Positions 16,636-24,998 of a DNA stretch of 64,000 nt are shown here, piece by piece. How positions within the stretch are numbered: position 1 is the stretch's first letter; the number at the start of each line of letters is the position of its first letter. A program made the translations under genes and the position numbers. The stretch is taken from contig CAZYFT010000002.1 in assembly GCA_964646575.1 (NCBI GenBank), positions 1-64,000 on the forward strand, read 5' to 3'. Below the pieces are notes generated by a model. The model saw only the letters and a list, made by a program, of their open reading frames with translations, ran no database searches and had not been told where the DNA came from. The stretch comes from GCA-016700035 sp964646575 (GTDB lineage Bacteria > Patescibacteriota > Saccharimonadia > CAILAD01 > GCA-016700035).

Positions 16636-16680
16636 TACTAAGCGCAAATAAAATTGTATAATGTGTACATTATTGTACCC
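16634..16680 (+). promoter_or_regulatory. GNAT gene promoter with palindrome at -10 and GTACCC leader word
   Basis: TTTACT (16634-16639), 17 bp ending TTG, TATAAT (16657-16662), GTACCC at 16675, 12 nt after the -10. ATAATGT-GT-ACATTAT (16658-16673) is a 7-bp inverted repeat over the -10 and start point, a good candidate operator. Confidence 0.75.
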
Positions 16681-16697
16681 TGACCGAAACGAGCAGC

Positions 16698-17183
16698 ATG
16701 TCCGACCAAGACTACTGGATCCGTTCCATTCGCTGTGGAGTTGGTTCCAGCCACCGAATCTTCGAAGACAGTCGCGCCATCCAGCAGGCAGTCTTCGTCG
16801 AAGAGCAAGGCATCGATCCAGATGACGTCTTCGAGCACGAGCACGAAGGCATCCACTTCGTGCTCTACCTGAAGGTCGACGACCAATTCATCGCCGTGGC
16901 CTGTGCCCGAGTGATGGGCAGCAAGCTCCGGCACCCCATCAAGATCGGCCGCGTTGCAACCCTGAAGCAGCATCGTCACAACAAGTACGCGCGCCGCCTC
17001 CTGGAACACATCATCGATGAACAGGGTCAGCGCTACGAACCTCCCTACTTCTACCTGAACTCGCAGGTGGATGCCCGGGGGCTGTACGAAAGCCTGCAGT
17101 TCCGCCCGAAAGGCGAGATGTTCAACGAAGCTGGAATCCGACACATCCGCATGGAACTGCCGTGGCCAACCGAAGCCGCCTAG
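16698..17183 (+). CDS. GNAT-family N-acetyltransferase
   Basis: The 161-aa product resembles the ElaA-like GNAT group: IQQAVFVEEQGIDPDDVFE near residues 28-46, then the acetyl-CoA-binding strand-loop-helix KIGRVATLKQHRHNKYARRLLEHII (about residues 80-104), where R-x-x-K/R-Y-A contacts the pyrophosphate, and a C-terminal YESLQFRPKGEMFNEAGIRHIRM. It would acetylate a small molecule or protein; the substrate is unknown. GC-rich. Own promoter and terminator, lying between the two FemX-like genes. Confidence 0.85.
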   Translation: MSDQDYWIRSIRCGVGSSHRIFEDSRAIQQAVFVEEQGIDPDDVFEHEHEGIHFVLYLKVDDQFIAVACARVMGSKLRHPIKIGRVATLKQHRHNKYARRLLEHIIDEQGQRYEPPYFYLNSQVDARGLYESLQFRPKGEMFNEAGIRHIRMELPWPTEAA

Positions 17184-17189
17184 TTCCCG

Positions 17190-17217
17190 CCCTCGCCACG
17201 TGCGAGGGTCTTTTTAT
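17190..17217 (+). terminator. Terminator of the GNAT gene
   Basis: CCCTCGC-CACGT-GCGAGGG followed by TCTTTTTATT. Confidence 0.85.
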
Positions 17218-18176
17218 TCTAAGCCGCGCAACTTACGATAAACCTGATAAGCCCGATACTTCGTCTTTTTTATAGGAATATCCCACGTACCGAGCGTTGT
17301 AACACGCTCACCACCAAAGCCCTTTTTAAAGGCCGTAATCCCTGCCCACTTATGGTCGGCTGAATCATCTGGCGCCGCACCCCAAAAATCAAACTTCGTG
17401 AGCCCCGCAGCTTTAGCATCTGTAATCATTTTCCAAACTGCCGAAACCGCCACTTTATACTCTCGATTCAGTGCCTGATCATTGCCAGTATGCGCATACG
17501 AGCGCGTATCACCCCAGTCATACACCAGACTGACGCTGGCTACTTTTCCGGCCACGGTCGAAACGTAAAAACTCGCAACTCCTTTACCTATGAGTGTTTC
17601 CGCGAGATGGCGGTAATAACTATCCGGATAATTCGTGATATGTGCATGCGCGGCGGTATCTGCCATGAGGCGCAAAAAATCGTCCATAGGCGACATATCT
17701 TGCACTTGTCGAATGACGATACCGCGTTTTTCGGTAGTATTGACTCGGTTGCGGTGACCAGATTGTAAGCCGTGTCGTAAATCTTCTTCCGGCTGGGAAA
17801 TATCCAGAACAAATGTGTGCTGAGGATCTACCTCGGTGATCTTGCGCGCACCCGCAGCTCGCAAATCGGCTTCTGTAACTGCACCAATCGGCTCTATGCG
17901 GACAAAATCTACTTCCTGCTCCTCAGCCGAAAAAACTATCGAGCGCAGTGCCTCTGCGGCATTCTTCTGCACCACTGGGCCATACGGCAAAATAAGATAA
18001 CGCAAGCCCTTTGAGCTACGCATAAAACCCTGCCAAGCCCACTCGCCTGCTGAACTAGCCCGCACGGCTTCACGCCCAACAATCTCCTGGAATTCTGCCC
18101 AGGCGGTACTTTGCAAAATGCCACCGCCTAACTGCGCAATCTGCGTATCCCAAACGGTTGGCTCAAAGTTAGTCAT
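17214..18176 (-). CDS. FemAB/FemX-like peptidyltransferase (second copy)
   Basis: The ATG at 18176 lies 7 nt after a TACAAT box (18189-18184), so it is probably leaderless. The 320-aa protein shows the FemABX features ILQSTAWAEFQEIVG near the N-terminus, LRHGLQSGHRNRVNTTEKRGI (about residues 128-148), the YPDSYYRHLAETLIGKGVASFYVS segment and FWGAAPDDSADHKWAGITAFKKGFGG near residue 280. It belongs to the same family as 14578-15645 but is clearly diverged, so the two may add different residues of an interpeptide bridge. It faces the GNAT gene tail to tail. Confidence 0.85.
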   Translation of the reverse strand: MTNFEPTVWDTQIAQLGGGILQSTAWAEFQEIVGREAVRASSAGEWAWQGFMRSSKGLRYLILPYGPVVQKNAAEALRSIVFSAEEQEVDFVRIEPIGAVTEADLRAAGARKITEVDPQHTFVLDISQPEEDLRHGLQSGHRNRVNTTEKRGIVIRQVQDMSPMDDFLRLMADTAAHAHITNYPDSYYRHLAETLIGKGVASFYVSTVAGKVASVSLVYDWGDTRSYAHTGNDQALNREYKVAVSAVWKMITDAKAAGLTKFDFWGAAPDDSADHKWAGITAFKKGFGGERVTTLGTWDIPIKKTKYRAYQVYRKLRGLE

Positions 18177-18213
18177 GACTCTTATTGTATACCAATCATG
18201 GAGCCAGTATGCA

Positions 18214-18260
18214 TTGCTAAAAAAGACATAAAATTGTATAATACAGCAATTCTCGCACCT
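18214..18260 (+). promoter_or_regulatory. Promoter TTGCTA-17-TATAAT with GCACCT leader word
   Basis: TTGCTA (18214-18219), 17 bp ending TTG, TATAAT (18237-18242), GCACCTCA from 18255, 12 nt after the -10, then GAAAGG before the start. Confidence 0.8.
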
Positions 18261-18277
18261 CAATGAAAGGTTTCGAC

Positions 18278-18562
18278 ATGGGTGGACTCAGTCCCAACCT
18301 CACACCGGATGCCGATGCGCCGAACATCTTCTGGACCGACGGCAGCGGCAGACCGATCGACAAAGGCAACCCAACCAAGAAGGGCTACGTCCCAGGCCGC
18401 TACGACCCGTACAACGACCGGTTCGACCCTGATGTCTTCGACACAAGCATGGTGGTAGCTCTAACGCTCGCCAGCATCGCGCTGGTCGTCGGCATCATCG
18501 GCGCCATCGCGGCAGTGCCGATCACCATCGTGCGTCGCCTCCGTCGGAGGAAGTCATCATGA
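18278..18562 (+). CDS. Small single-TM protein, 94 aa
   Basis: The ATG at 18278 is chosen because GAAAGGTTTCGAC gives a well-spaced ribosome-binding site; an in-frame ATG at 18263 would overlap that site. The N-terminal 55 residues are Pro/Asp/Gly-rich and polar (RYDPYNDRFDPD); one membrane span follows at about residues 58-82, with a basic tail RRLRRRKSS that should stay in the cytoplasm. This predicts an outward N-terminal domain. No family was recognised. Own promoter and terminator. Confidence 0.65.
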   Translation: MGGLSPNLTPDADAPNIFWTDGSGRPIDKGNPTKKGYVPGRYDPYNDRFDPDVFDTSMVVALTLASIALVVGIIGAIAAVPITIVRRLRRRKSS

Positions 18563-18596
18563 TCAACCTGCGCTGGATCGCTGAGTAACCGTAAAA

Positions 18597-18634
18597 CCCC
18601 ACCCTCCTACCTTGGAGCGTGGGGCATTTTATAC
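18597..18634. terminator. Terminator between convergent genes
   Basis: CCCCAC / GTGGGG stem with an inner TCCTAC/TTGGAG part, followed by CATTTTAT on the plus strand. It serves the 94-aa gene and may also stop the oxygenase transcript coming from the right. Confidence 0.65.
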
Positions 18635-19252
18635 TGCAAGTGCAGCATAATTTGAAAGTTCGGCAACCGACATGCGCAACGCGAGCGATGTGCGCGGCTG
18701 GCCGTTGAGTGGTGGACGCACCCTATGTCGAATACGCGGATCGCTCCCCCGCCCAGGTGCGCAACCCAGCAGTACCATTACACTACCAGCCTGCACTCGC
18801 CAAGAAACAACTCGGCCATGCAACTCAACATCAATCACCGATTCGCCTGCCAACGTATAGACTACCACCAAGTACACATCTTGCTTATAATCCCGATGCC
18901 AGCCAATCATGTCCCAGGGCTTGACGTAACGCTGCATCGCAACATCATTCACCCGCCATTCGCGCAACCACACTGGGCCGCCACGTGCATGAATCGCACA
19001 TGCAACCGATTCGGTCCGTTCCACCAGCCACTCCAAAGCTTCTGGCAGTGGTTTGGCAAAATGATGTGTTGCAAATGACTGATACACGCCGCTCGACCGT
19101 GGTCGATGGACATCAGCCTTATCGCAGAGCTGTAATAGTTCATCGCACGTCACTGCTGTAAGTATCACCGGATACACAGCGCAGCCCTGAAACATCGCCG
19201 TGAGAACGGCCGAATACAGGCGCTCCCAATCAATCTCCAGCCGGTACTTCAT
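18629..19252 (-). CDS. 2-oxoglutarate/Fe(II)-dependent oxygenase-like protein
   Basis: The ATG at 19252 follows AAAGGAGAGGCGG. In the 207-aa product the iron facial triad is visible: H-x-D in WHRDYKQD (about residues 118-125), the distal His in RIRHRVRPP (about residue 175), and the 2-oxoglutarate-anchoring Arg in QPRTSLALRM about 12 residues later. The strand pattern between them (VYLVVVYTLAGES, GSVMVLLGCAPG) fits the double-stranded beta-helix. These enzymes hydroxylate proteins, nucleic acids or small molecules. It overlaps the end of the upstream 84-aa gene, so the two are translationally coupled. Confidence 0.75.
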   Translation of the reverse strand: MKYRLEIDWERLYSAVLTAMFQGCAVYPVILTAVTCDELLQLCDKADVHRPRSSGVYQSFATHHFAKPLPEALEWLVERTESVACAIHARGGPVWLREWRVNDVAMQRYVKPWDMIGWHRDYKQDVYLVVVYTLAGESVIDVELHGRVVSWRVQAGSVMVLLGCAPGRGSDPRIRHRVRPPLNGQPRTSLALRMSVAELSNYAALAV

Positions 19253-19484
19253 CCGCCTCTCCTTTCAGGAAACTGCCAAAGAGCTCCTGATCTCTTACAT
19301 CATGGCAGCGCTCGTGTGCCAAGTAGTTGACACTCTGGACGCCATTGCGGAAAAGCACCGTTGCAACTACGCGCTGACGCACCTGCACCAAGTGATGGCA
19401 GTGCTCACAGAAATGGCCATGCGCCAGAGAAAATCGGCAGGACCATTCGCCTCGAAAATCGTGACCGACAAGACACAACGCCAT
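19230..19484 (-). CDS. Small Cys/His-rich protein (possible metal binder) upstream of the oxygenase
   Basis: The ATG at 19484 is preceded by AGGGAGGCAACA and by the leader word GTACCTAC at 19508-19501, which argues that it is a real gene. The 84-aa product is rich in Cys and His (GHFCEHCHH at about residues 23-31; YLAHERCHD near 54), compatible with zinc or iron binding. It overlaps the oxygenase start by 23 nt. No family was recognised; a partner or metal-delivery role for the oxygenase is speculation. Confidence 0.6.
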   Translation of the reverse strand: MALCLVGHDFRGEWSCRFSLAHGHFCEHCHHLVQVRQRVVATVLFRNGVQSVNYLAHERCHDVRDQELFGSFLKGEADEVPAGD

Positions 19485-19689
19485 TGTTGCCTCCCTTTTT
19501 GTAGGTACACCCGGATCAAAAAACTGCCCGGGCGGGCAGTTTTCTTGGTTTACATTAGTTCAGTGAGGACTTTCAAAAACGCTGGCCGCTCGGTCAGTTT
19601 AGGCTATAGTCCGGCATGGACGACCAGGTTGTGTGGCGTTTTGAAAGTAACATTAGCTTTATGATAACAAATGCGAACATAAAAGAAAA

Positions 19690-19713
19690 CCGCACCCGAA
19701 TAATCGGATGCGG
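19690..19713 (-). terminator. Terminator of the cupin-like gene
   Basis: Minus strand CCGCATCCGATTATTCGGGTGCGG followed by TTTTCTTTTA. Confidence 0.85.
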
Positions 19714-19723
19714 GGAGTACTAC

Positions 19724-20164
19724 TCAGCAGAACTGAGCCGGATTAAGAGCAGTGAGAACAATGCGCGCCTGAATGGTTACCGCAGTCACAATCGTGCGCG
19801 TCGGCAAACGTGCATGCGAGATGGGCGTAAACGCCACTTGCCCAACATGCAGACGGGATTCGCATACACCACCTCGGGCCTGCGTCTGAATATCCACAGC
19901 TCCAGACACGACCAAAACCGCATGATGACCAAGAAAGTGCTGTGGCAAAACCAGCTCACCGCCATTTTCCAGGGTGAATTCTTCGACGAAGTTGAAATCA
20001 TGCTTACAGAGAGGCTGTTCGCGAAGCAACCTCTCGGGTCGAGTGGCGACAGCTTGCAGGCGCATAGGCGACATTGTGACTTTCTCCACAACGTGCAAGG
20101 AGCCAACGAAAGCCGCAAAGACCTTTGGATCTCGGTTTTGTACGAAGCTAGGTGTACGAGTCAT
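19724..20164 (-). CDS. Cupin-like beta-barrel protein, 146 aa
   Basis: The ATG at 20164 follows TTGGAGCAGTA. The region FTLENGGELVLPQHFLGHHAVLVVSG, then ESRLHVGQVAFTPISHARLPTRT, reads like the two conserved motifs of a small cupin (glycine-turn barrel with His ligands). A long plus-strand frame covers the same DNA but has low protein quality, and the minus frame has the better ribosome-binding site and terminator. Possible role: binding a small ligand or metal. Assignment is tentative. Confidence 0.5.
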   Translation of the reverse strand: MTRTPSFVQNRDPKVFAAFVGSLHVVEKVTMSPMRLQAVATRPERLLREQPLCKHDFNFVEEFTLENGGELVLPQHFLGHHAVLVVSGAVDIQTQARGGVCESRLHVGQVAFTPISHARLPTRTIVTAVTIQARIVLTALNPAQFC

Positions 20165-20308
20165 TACTGCTCCAATGTTAGAAGTACAAAAAGCGCTCAG
20201 ATAAGATCAAAAAGACCGCCTGAGCAGTCAATTTTGCAAGTTTCTAGTCGCTAGTTAGCGCAAACCTGGCCGCTCGTGCCGTCGAGTGCCATAAAAATAC
20301 CAAGTGTT

Positions 20309-20341
20309 TGCGTTGCGTAATTGCATGATGGCCTGTATTAT
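20309..20341 (+). promoter_or_regulatory. tsaD promoter
   Basis: TTGCGT, 17 bp, TATTAT (20336-20341); the predicted start point is only about 3 nt from the ATG. Confidence 0.75.
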
Positions 20342-20351
20342 TCCATAGATT

Positions 20352-21422
20352 ATGACTACTGACAAGCAAATTCGAACCATTCTCGCCATCGAGTCGAGCT
20401 GTGATGAGACAGCCTGTGCCATTATTCGCGACGGCCGTGAAGTTTTGGCGAATGTGATAGCTAGCCAGGCCGATCTGCATGCCCAATTTGGCGGCGTGGT
20501 GCCCGAAGTCGCTGCCCGCAGCCACATCGAAGTAGTAATTCCGGTTATAGAAGAGGCACTCACAGACGCCGAGCTTAGCTGGGATGACATCGATGCCATT
20601 GCCGTTACACGCGGGCCTGGACTTATTGGTTCACTGCTCATTGGTGTACTCACCGCCCGAGTACTGGCTGCAGAAAAAAAGAAGCCGCTCATAGGCGTGA
20701 ATCATATTCTTGCCCACGCCTACGCGAGCTTCTTAACTAATAGCGAGCAGCCAACCTTCCCAATGTTGGCACTGATTGTATCCGGTGGCGACTCGAGACT
20801 CATGCTATTTCAAGAAGATCTTTCTTTCGCGTTAATCGGTCAGACTCGCGACGATGCTGCCGGCGAAGCTTTTGATAAGGTCGCCAAGCTGCTTGGCCTC
20901 CCCTACCCTGGCGGGCCGAACATCTCTAAAGTTGCTGCGGATGGCAATGACCAAGCATACGAATTCCCGATCGCCAAGATGGGTGAAAGTTACGACTTTA
21001 GCTTTTCTGGCCTCAAAACTGCCGTGTTGCGCCAAGTTCAACAAATTGTAGGTGACAAGCCCGGCCTGGCCGACCTCAAAAAAACCTATCAGCTGCCCTC
21101 AGAGACAGTTGCGGACATTGCAGCATCATTTGAGCGCACAGTTGTAGAAACGCTCGTCAGAGGGCTTCTACGTGCGTATAACGCCTATACTCCAGCTAGT
21201 GTCGTGATTGGTGGTGGTGTTAGCGCTAATAAAAGGTTACGAGAAGCGATTGTTGCGCAAATTCCAGAAGCCCGCGTGGTGCCACCGGTATTCTGTACTG
21301 ATAATGCCGCTATGATTGGCGCGTTGGCGTATCAGATGGTGGCACAGAGGTCTGGGGTGATTGCGCCTGAACAGATTCTTGAGACTGAACTAGTGGCGGA
21401 CTCGAGCTTGGATCAGCTATAG
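20352..21422 (+). CDS. tsaD: tRNA N6-adenosine threonylcarbamoyltransferase TsaD
   Basis: The 356-aa protein starts TILAIESSCDETACAII (the ATP-binding N-terminal motif), has QFGGVVPEVAARSH, the metal-binding H-x3-H in NHILAHAYAS (about residues 117-126), DFSFSGLKTAV and VVIGGGVSANKRLR. With TsaB and TsaE it makes the t6A37 base of tRNAs reading ANN codons. The usual SGGHT motif reads SGGDSRL here, so a normally conserved His is replaced. Near-leaderless start. The last 113 bp overlap a convergent membrane-protein gene. Confidence 0.96.
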   Translation: MTTDKQIRTILAIESSCDETACAIIRDGREVLANVIASQADLHAQFGGVVPEVAARSHIEVVIPVIEEALTDAELSWDDIDAIAVTRGPGLIGSLLIGVLTARVLAAEKKKPLIGVNHILAHAYASFLTNSEQPTFPMLALIVSGGDSRLMLFQEDLSFALIGQTRDDAAGEAFDKVAKLLGLPYPGGPNISKVAADGNDQAYEFPIAKMGESYDFSFSGLKTAVLRQVQQIVGDKPGLADLKKTYQLPSETVADIAASFERTVVETLVRGLLRAYNAYTPASVVIGGGVSANKRLREAIVAQIPEARVVPPVFCTDNAAMIGALAYQMVAQRSGVIAPEQILETELVADSSLDQL

Positions 21423-21837
21423 AGCCGTCGCTCAATTTCCCACGCCTAGCTCTATACTGATAATTCGCCATTACAATCAGGCTCAATAACCCCAACCCAA
21501 AAGGGACTATCATCCAGAGATCATAAATAAAATCTTGTGCATACCTAGGTGGCCTACCGGGTCCGCCAAGTAAACCTAGCATCGCAGCAAGAAACATTAA
21601 TTCTACTAAAGACAGAACTATATAAGCCCAAAAAGATACTCCGTTTAATGCCTCCCTGTTGTTGATCTGCTTTTCCGATCTCCCAAGGAAAACAATTATA
21701 TAAATGAGAATCGGTAAGGCTATCAAACCTAATCCGTAAATAATTATTGAAAAGAAAGCAATCGGTATAAGTGATGCAGCCGAAAGCATGCCTATTGCTA
21801 CAGCCGCTTTATACCCCTTAACTGTAATTGGCTTCAT
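21310..21837 (-). CDS. Four-TM membrane protein of unknown function
   Basis: The ATG at 21837 lies 9 nt from a TACAAT box (21852-21847). The 175-aa product has four predicted spans (about residues 10-30, 32-50, 68-90 and 105-125), then a Ser/Gln/Pro-rich 45-residue tail. That tail is encoded on the strand opposite the last 113 bp of tsaD, so the genes overlap convergently. No family was recognised. Confidence 0.65.
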   Translation of the reverse strand: MKPITVKGYKAAVAIGMLSAASLIPIAFFSIIIYGLGLIALPILIYIIVFLGRSEKQINNREALNGVSFWAYIVLSLVELMFLAAMLGLLGGPGRPPRYAQDFIYDLWMIVPFGLGLLSLIVMANYQYRARRGKLSDGSIADPSSSPPLVQSQESVQAQSPQTSVPPSDTPTRQS

Positions 21838-21895
21838 ATTAATGCGATTGTAGCATAACTAGCATCTACACCAGATAATTGATAGGCTGTAAAGT

Positions 21896-24271
21896 ATGGA
21901 AAAAGCCTATGAGCCCGCAAAATACGAAGCGAAAATTCGCGAAATTTGGCAACAATCTGACAGCTTTGTGCTGAATAGCAACTCCCCTACCTCAGACGCC
22001 AAACCGTTTACCATCATTATGCCGCCACCAAATGCCAACGGCTCTTTGCACGCTGGTCATCTCATGTACGTGGTGGAAGACATCATGACCAGATACGCCC
22101 GCATGCAAGGCCGCCCCACTCTCTGGCAGCCAGGCACCGATCATGCCGGTATCGAAACGCAATTTGTCTACGAGAAAGAACTCTCTAAACAGGGAAAGAC
22201 CCGTCACGACCTCGGGCAAGAAAAGTTTTACTCAGAGGTGTGGGATTTTGTAGAAAACCACAAAGGCACCATGATTTCTCAGATGCAATCCATGGGATTC
22301 TCTGCAGATTGGGATAAGCTGAAATACACCCTTGATGATGACATCGTGGATGTTGTGCTTGACACTTTTAAGCAACTGCACGAAGACGGCCATATTTACC
22401 GTGGCAATCGAATCGTAAATTGGGATCCCGTAACTCAGTCAGCCTATGCGGATATTGAGCTGAAATACGTGGAGCGCGAGGACGAAATTTACACCCTAGA
22501 CTACGGCACCGTTCAGATAGCTACAACTCGTCCGGAAACAATTTTTGCTGATGTTGCTATTGCCGTTAATCCAGAGGATAAGCGCTTTGCTGAAGTTACC
22601 GACGCAACAGCTACCATTCCGCTTATAGACCGCCCAATCCCCGTAATTGCCGATGCGCATGTTGACCCTGAATTTGGCACTGGCGCACTAAAGGTTACAC
22701 CGGGGCACGACAAAAACGATTACGAAATTGGCCTCCGCCACAACCTCCCCCAACTCACCGTGATCGACTTTGCGGGCAAAATGATCAATGTGCCTGAAAA
22801 ATACGCCGGACTGACGGTAGAAGAGGCTCGCGCTGCGGTGGTTAGTGACCTGGAAGCTGCTGGTAAACTCGTACGCCGCGAGAAGATTACCCACTCGGTA
22901 GCGATCCAAGACCGATCTGGGGCCGTGATTGAGCCACTCATAACCGAGCAGTGGTTTATGCGTATGTCCGAGCTAAACCAGCCCGTTATCGAAGCGATTG
23001 AAAACGAGCATATCAAAATCTATCCAAAGCGTTTTAAAAAGATCGCTTTAGAGTGGCTCAAAAATGAGCATGACTGGTGTATTTCTCGCCAAATCTGGTG
23101 GGGCATTCGCATTCCGGTGTATTACAAGACAAGCCATGATGCAGATAAAAAGCCTTACATCATCGCCAAATCCGAAGATGAAGCCCGCGAATACTACGGC
23201 GCTGGAAACTACCGAGCTGAAACTGACACGTTTGACACCTGGTTTTCGTCTGGACAATGGCCTTATGCCACACTTATGACCAGTTTGGGCAAAAACTGGC
23301 AGAACCACTACCCCACTACAGTAATGGCCACCGCCCGCGACATTCTCCACAAATGGGTAACACGCATGACAATGTTCTCGATCTACAAAACCGGCAAAGT
23401 GCCATTTGAGAACGTCTACCTCTGGGGTATGGTAACCGACGAAAAAGGCCAGAAACTTTCCAAATCTAAGGGTAACTATGGAGACCCAATGGAAATTACA
23501 GCTCAATACGGCACCGACGCACTACGCCTTGCCCTGTCTATTGGTATTACACCTGGTAATGACGGCAAACTCTCTGAAGAAAAAATCAAAGGTTACCGCA
23601 ATTTTTGTAACAAACTTTGGAATGTTGCCCGGTTTACAACTTCCCGCCTAGAAGAAAACTACTCTCCTAAACCGCCAGAGCTACACTCCCCTGCTGACCA
23701 CTGGATTATTGAAAAGACTAACATAGCCATCCAGGACGTTTCACGTCATCTCGATAACTACCGCTTTTCTGAAGCCGGTGAAGCGGTCTATCACCTGCTT
23801 TGGAGTGAGCTTGCCGACTGCTACATAGAATACTCAAAACAATCACTCAACCCCGAGGTACTTGCCCACGTTCTAGATACCGTCCTGCGACTAGCTCACC
23901 CGTTTGCCCCCTTTGTAACAGAAGCAATCTGGCAGGAACTCCCCTGGACAGACACAAATCTTATTACCGAACATTGGCCGAAATCTATTATACAGACAAA
24001 TAGCGAACAAGCCAAGAAGTTTGACATAGAGATTGCAGCTATCATCGCCCAAAAGCAAGCCGACTCAGATAACGTGCTCCGCGTGAAACTCGAAAAAGAG
24101 CTTCAACTCAAAGCACAACACATCGAAATCATCGAAAAGAAGCTTGCAAACGATAGTTTTGTAGCTAATGCGCCTGAGTCGGTTGTGGCAGCGGAACGTG
24201 CTAGACTTAAAGAAGCACAAGCCGCCTATGAAGAACTCCAAGCCGCTCTCATTCAAATCCGACAAGCCTAA
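21896..24271 (+). CDS. valS: Valyl-tRNA synthetase
   Basis: Class I synthetase of 791 aa, shorter than the roughly 950-aa E. coli enzyme. Seen: PPPNANGSLHAGHLMY (HIGH motif, residues 41-56), GTDHAGIETQ, the editing-domain ATTRPETIFADVAIAVNPED, KLSKSKGN (KMSKS-type motif, residues about 521-528) and a C-terminal coiled-coil arm LANDSFVANAPESVVAAER typical of ValRS. It charges tRNA-Val and hydrolyses mischarged Thr-tRNA. A TAGGCT box 7 nt from the ATG suggests a leaderless mRNA. Confidence 0.96.
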   Translation: MEKAYEPAKYEAKIREIWQQSDSFVLNSNSPTSDAKPFTIIMPPPNANGSLHAGHLMYVVEDIMTRYARMQGRPTLWQPGTDHAGIETQFVYEKELSKQGKTRHDLGQEKFYSEVWDFVENHKGTMISQMQSMGFSADWDKLKYTLDDDIVDVVLDTFKQLHEDGHIYRGNRIVNWDPVTQSAYADIELKYVEREDEIYTLDYGTVQIATTRPETIFADVAIAVNPEDKRFAEVTDATATIPLIDRPIPVIADAHVDPEFGTGALKVTPGHDKNDYEIGLRHNLPQLTVIDFAGKMINVPEKYAGLTVEEARAAVVSDLEAAGKLVRREKITHSVAIQDRSGAVIEPLITEQWFMRMSELNQPVIEAIENEHIKIYPKRFKKIALEWLKNEHDWCISRQIWWGIRIPVYYKTSHDADKKPYIIAKSEDEAREYYGAGNYRAETDTFDTWFSSGQWPYATLMTSLGKNWQNHYPTTVMATARDILHKWVTRMTMFSIYKTGKVPFENVYLWGMVTDEKGQKLSKSKGNYGDPMEITAQYGTDALRLALSIGITPGNDGKLSEEKIKGYRNFCNKLWNVARFTTSRLEENYSPKPPELHSPADHWIIEKTNIAIQDVSRHLDNYRFSEAGEAVYHLLWSELADCYIEYSKQSLNPEVLAHVLDTVLRLAHPFAPFVTEAIWQELPWTDTNLITEHWPKSIIQTNSEQAKKFDIEIAAIIAQKQADSDNVLRVKLEKELQLKAQHIEIIEKKLANDSFVANAPESVVAAERARLKEAQAAYEELQAALIQIRQA

Positions 24272-24992
24272 GCGCCCTAAACGACTCAAATATATCGTTG
24301 GGGGAGTACTATTACTTTGTCTTTTTGCATTCATATTTGGTCGAGAGCCTGCCGCAAGCCAAATGGCAAAAGTCTCTCAATCGCTTCCACAAACTGAGCG
24401 CGAGCAATACCTACTCAACCTTTCGGCGGCTAGCCTGAGAACCGACTCTGCCCAGATAGCGATCGCGGAGTTTTACCTGGCACAACAGAATTACGCCAAA
24501 GCCGCCCAAGCCTACCATGATGGATCTACCAGCTTACGTGATGAGGCCGCCGCAAACTATGCCGAGGCAGGGAAGTATGACAAAGCCATCGTACTCTATA
24601 AAAACCTCTCTAAAAACGGCGCCGACGTACAATATACCTATCTATTGGCTCGAAGCTATATTAATTCCGATCAAGTTAAACAAGGGTGCGAACTCAAGGA
24701 CAAACTAGGGGAGGGCGATGAAGCCAAAAAACTCCAGCAGCTCTGCGATTTTTCCGAAAAAAAGGACATTTCTCGCAAAGATATCTATGAACTTTCAAGC
24801 CTGGGTGCCGACACGCTGGTAGAGAAAAACCTCGTAAAACAGGATCAAAAAACTGCCGAAGATTGGCTGCTCTTAACCCGTGTTTACCAAAAAAGGGGAG
24901 ATCTGGACCGAGCCAAACAAACAGTTGAAGCTGCGCTCAAACAGCTGCCCTACGACATACAGCTCCAAGACGCCCAAAAAGCTCTCAACTAG
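24228..24992 (+). CDS. Membrane-anchored TPR protein
   Basis: The ATG at 24228 gives a 254-aa protein overlapping the valS end by 44 bp; an earlier in-frame start at 24168 is possible. A basic N-terminus (KSDKPKRPKRLK) precedes one membrane span (YIVGGVLLLCLFAFIFG, about residues 22-38). The rest is TPR-like: IAEFYLAQQNYAKAAQAYHDG, AANYAEAGKYDKAIVLYKNL, and TRVYQKRGDLDRAKQTVEAALK near the end. It probably scaffolds protein complexes on the membrane. Cotranscription with valS is likely from the overlap. Confidence 0.75.
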   Translation: MKNSKPLSFKSDKPKRPKRLKYIVGGVLLLCLFAFIFGREPAASQMAKVSQSLPQTEREQYLLNLSAASLRTDSAQIAIAEFYLAQQNYAKAAQAYHDGSTSLRDEAAANYAEAGKYDKAIVLYKNLSKNGADVQYTYLLARSYINSDQVKQGCELKDKLGEGDEAKKLQQLCDFSEKKDISRKDIYELSSLGADTLVEKNLVKQDQKTAEDWLLLTRVYQKRGDLDRAKQTVEAALKQLPYDIQLQDAQKALN

Positions 24993-24998
24993 GCGCCA

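Noticed and set aside
18559..18588. Nine-codon ORF MINLRWIAE overlapping the stop of the 94-aa gene (ATGA)
   Set aside because: Too short to support; the overlap can arise by chance.
19616..20254. A 212-codon plus-strand frame opposite the cupin-like gene
   Set aside because: It runs through the terminator, has no ribosome-binding site and its product is low-complexity basic sequence; the minus-strand frame is better supported.
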